From Micromonospora matsumotoense (GTDB lineage Bacteria; Actinomycetota; Actinomycetes; Mycobacteriales; Micromonosporaceae), in NCBI RefSeq assembly GCF_900091525.1, contig NZ_FMCU01000033.1, forward strand, positions 1 through 48,634: a stretch of 48,634 bases of DNA. Reading direction: 5' to 3'. Numbering within the stretch: position 1 is the stretch's first letter; each line of letters starts with the position of its first letter. The notes below the pieces were generated by a model. That model was not told the origin of the DNA and searched no databases. It was given only the letters and a program-made list of their open reading frames with translations. Shown here one piece after another: positions 47,813 through 48,634 of the stretch. Made by a program: the position numbers and the translations under genes.

Positions 47813-48634
47813 CCAAGCAGATTCGTCAGTTGGACCGGGTGGTGATCCGGTTTGCGGGTGACTCGGGTGATGGGATGCAGTTGACGGGGGACAGGTTCAC
47901 CTCGGAGACGGCGCAGTTGGGTAATGACATTTCGACGTTGCCGAATTTCCCGGCGGAGATTCGGGCGCCGGCGGGGACCCTGCCGGGGGTGTCGAGTTTC
48001 CAGGTGCATTTCGCCGATTACGACATTCTGACGCCGGGTGACGCGCCGAACGTCCTGGTCGCGATGAACCCGGCGGCGTTGAAAGCGAATGTGGGTGATC
48101 TACGTCGGGGTGCGGACATCATCGTGAACACCGACGAGTTCACGAAGCGGAACCTGGTCAAGGTCGGTTACGCGGTCAGCCCCCTGGAGGATGACTCCCT
48201 GGCCGGGTTCGTGGTGCATCCGGTGGCGTTGACGTCGATGACGGTAGGCGCCCTGGCCGAGTTGGCGGTGTCGAAGAAAGACGCCGAACGAGCGAAGAAC
48301 ATGTTCGCGTTGGGGTTGTTGTCGTGGATGTACTCCCGCCCCTACGACTCGACGCTACGGTTCCTGGAACGGAAGTTCGTCAAGCGTCCCGACCTCGTCG
48401 CGGCGAACATCGCCGCGTTCAAGGCGGGTTGGAACTACGGCGAGACCACCGACAGTTTCTCGGTCCGCTACGAAGTGAAACCCGCCAAGATGCTCCCGGG
48501 CACCTACCGCAACATCACCGGTAACGCCGCCCTGTCGTTGGGGTTGGTCGCCGCCGGGGTCCGCTCCGGACTACCCGTGTTCCTCGGCGCGTACCCGATC
48601 ACCCCCGCCTCCGACATCCTCCACGAACTGAGCA
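47809..48634 (+). CDS. korA: 2-oxoglutarate:ferredoxin oxidoreductase subunit alpha (partial)
   Basis: The first 275 codons of KorA, continuing past the right edge. The N-terminal gamma-type domain starts DRVVIRFAGDSGDGMQLTGD, and includes NFPAEIRAPAGTLPGVSSFQ and VAMNPAALKANVGDLRRG; the alpha domain begins near residue 240 with GNAALSLGLVAAGVRSGLP and AYPITPASDILHEL, the pyrimidine-binding segment. With KorB it makes succinyl-CoA from 2-oxoglutarate using thiamine pyrophosphate and Fe-S clusters. GTG 47809 follows a GAGGTG site by about six bases. Its first 90 codons use TTG, GGT, GAT, CGT and AAT, well below the GC3 of other genes here. Confidence 0.95.
   Translation, partial: MTKQIRQLDRVVIRFAGDSGDGMQLTGDRFTSETAQLGNDISTLPNFPAEIRAPAGTLPGVSSFQVHFADYDILTPGDAPNVLVAMNPAALKANVGDLRRGADIIVNTDEFTKRNLVKVGYAVSPLEDDSLAGFVVHPVALTSMTVGALAELAVSKKDAERAKNMFALGLLSWMYSRPYDSTLRFLERKFVKRPDLVAANIAAFKAGWNYGETTDSFSVRYEVKPAKMLPGTYRNITGNAALSLGLVAAGVRSGLPVFLGAYPITPASDILHELS

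Overview
The window is high-GC (roughly 73 percent by eye) actinobacterial chromosome. Most real genes carry G or C at nearly every third codon position, GTG starts are common, and many genes have a TAnnnT -10 hexamer only 6-9 bases before an ATG or GTG, the leaderless arrangement typical of Actinobacteria. Gene content and two blocks of remembered synteny with Mycobacterium tuberculosis (Rv0991c-Rv0996 at the left end, Rv1207-Rv1232c in the right half) suggest a filamentous actinomycete, most likely Micromonosporaceae. That genus-level guess is an inference. There is no rRNA, tRNA, CRISPR array, transposase or phage gene, so this is core chromosome.

Layout. 1-6420 (minus strand): a SepX/GlpR-like divisome membrane protein, a RimJ-type acetyltransferase, a gephyrin-like MoeA/Glp, GalU and a membrane diguanylate cyclase. 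6506-9862 (mostly plus): 5-formyltetrahydrofolate cyclo-ligase, an FmdB-type zinc-ribbon protein (probable redox chaperone Ruc) behind a CIRCE operator, a CpaB/SAF-like protein and two small poorly known genes. 10012-19519: DUF2231 and MpaB-like proteins, an Fe-S PD-(D/E)XK nuclease, MarC, a PHP phosphatase, a SigE-family ECF sigma factor with a membrane partner, a bPH2 protein with a 52-residue membrane peptide, DUF6758, a SpoU rRNA/tRNA methyltransferase and a hypothetical protein. 19520-20176 is gene-free. 20177-25598: thioredoxin, a radical SAM protein behind a LexA-like box, a CoA-binding protein, and two DUF4190 proteins interleaved with two SDR enzymes. 25840-30767 (minus): KimA-like potassium importer, EamA exporter, a small split-barrel protein and PhzF. 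30801-34027 (plus): MgtE_N/CBS protein, DUF1003 protein, Mrp ATPase. 34371-36204 (minus): TatB and HtrA. 36566-45368: O-methyltransferase, leucyl aminopeptidase, DUF3117, PaaX, enoyl-CoA hydratase, SDR, hypothetical protein, DNA-3-methyladenine glycosylase I, SRPBCC, DivIVA-domain protein, FolP2-like protein. 45515-48634: an orphan NuoA, a secreted surface protein, and a 25-codon upstream ORF overlapping KorA, which runs off the right edge.

The most notable non-gene signals are: (1) tandem-repeat arrays whose repeat phase starts exactly at a stop codon (five clear cases); (2) a near-canonical CIRCE element in front of the FmdB/Ruc gene; (3) a one-mismatch actinobacterial LexA box at the radical SAM gene; (4) an O-methyltransferase whose only well-placed start codon is ATC; (5) a leaderless 22-codon ORF and a Shine-Dalgarno-led 25-codon ORF that overlaps korA; (6) long near-perfect hairpins, two of them built from TGATCA-bounded arms; (7) the sigE-rseA pair missing from an otherwise conserved O-methyltransferase/htrA/tatB locus. 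No genuinely new multi-gene system was recognised. Function calls rest on motifs read by eye and on remembered family sequences, not on searches.
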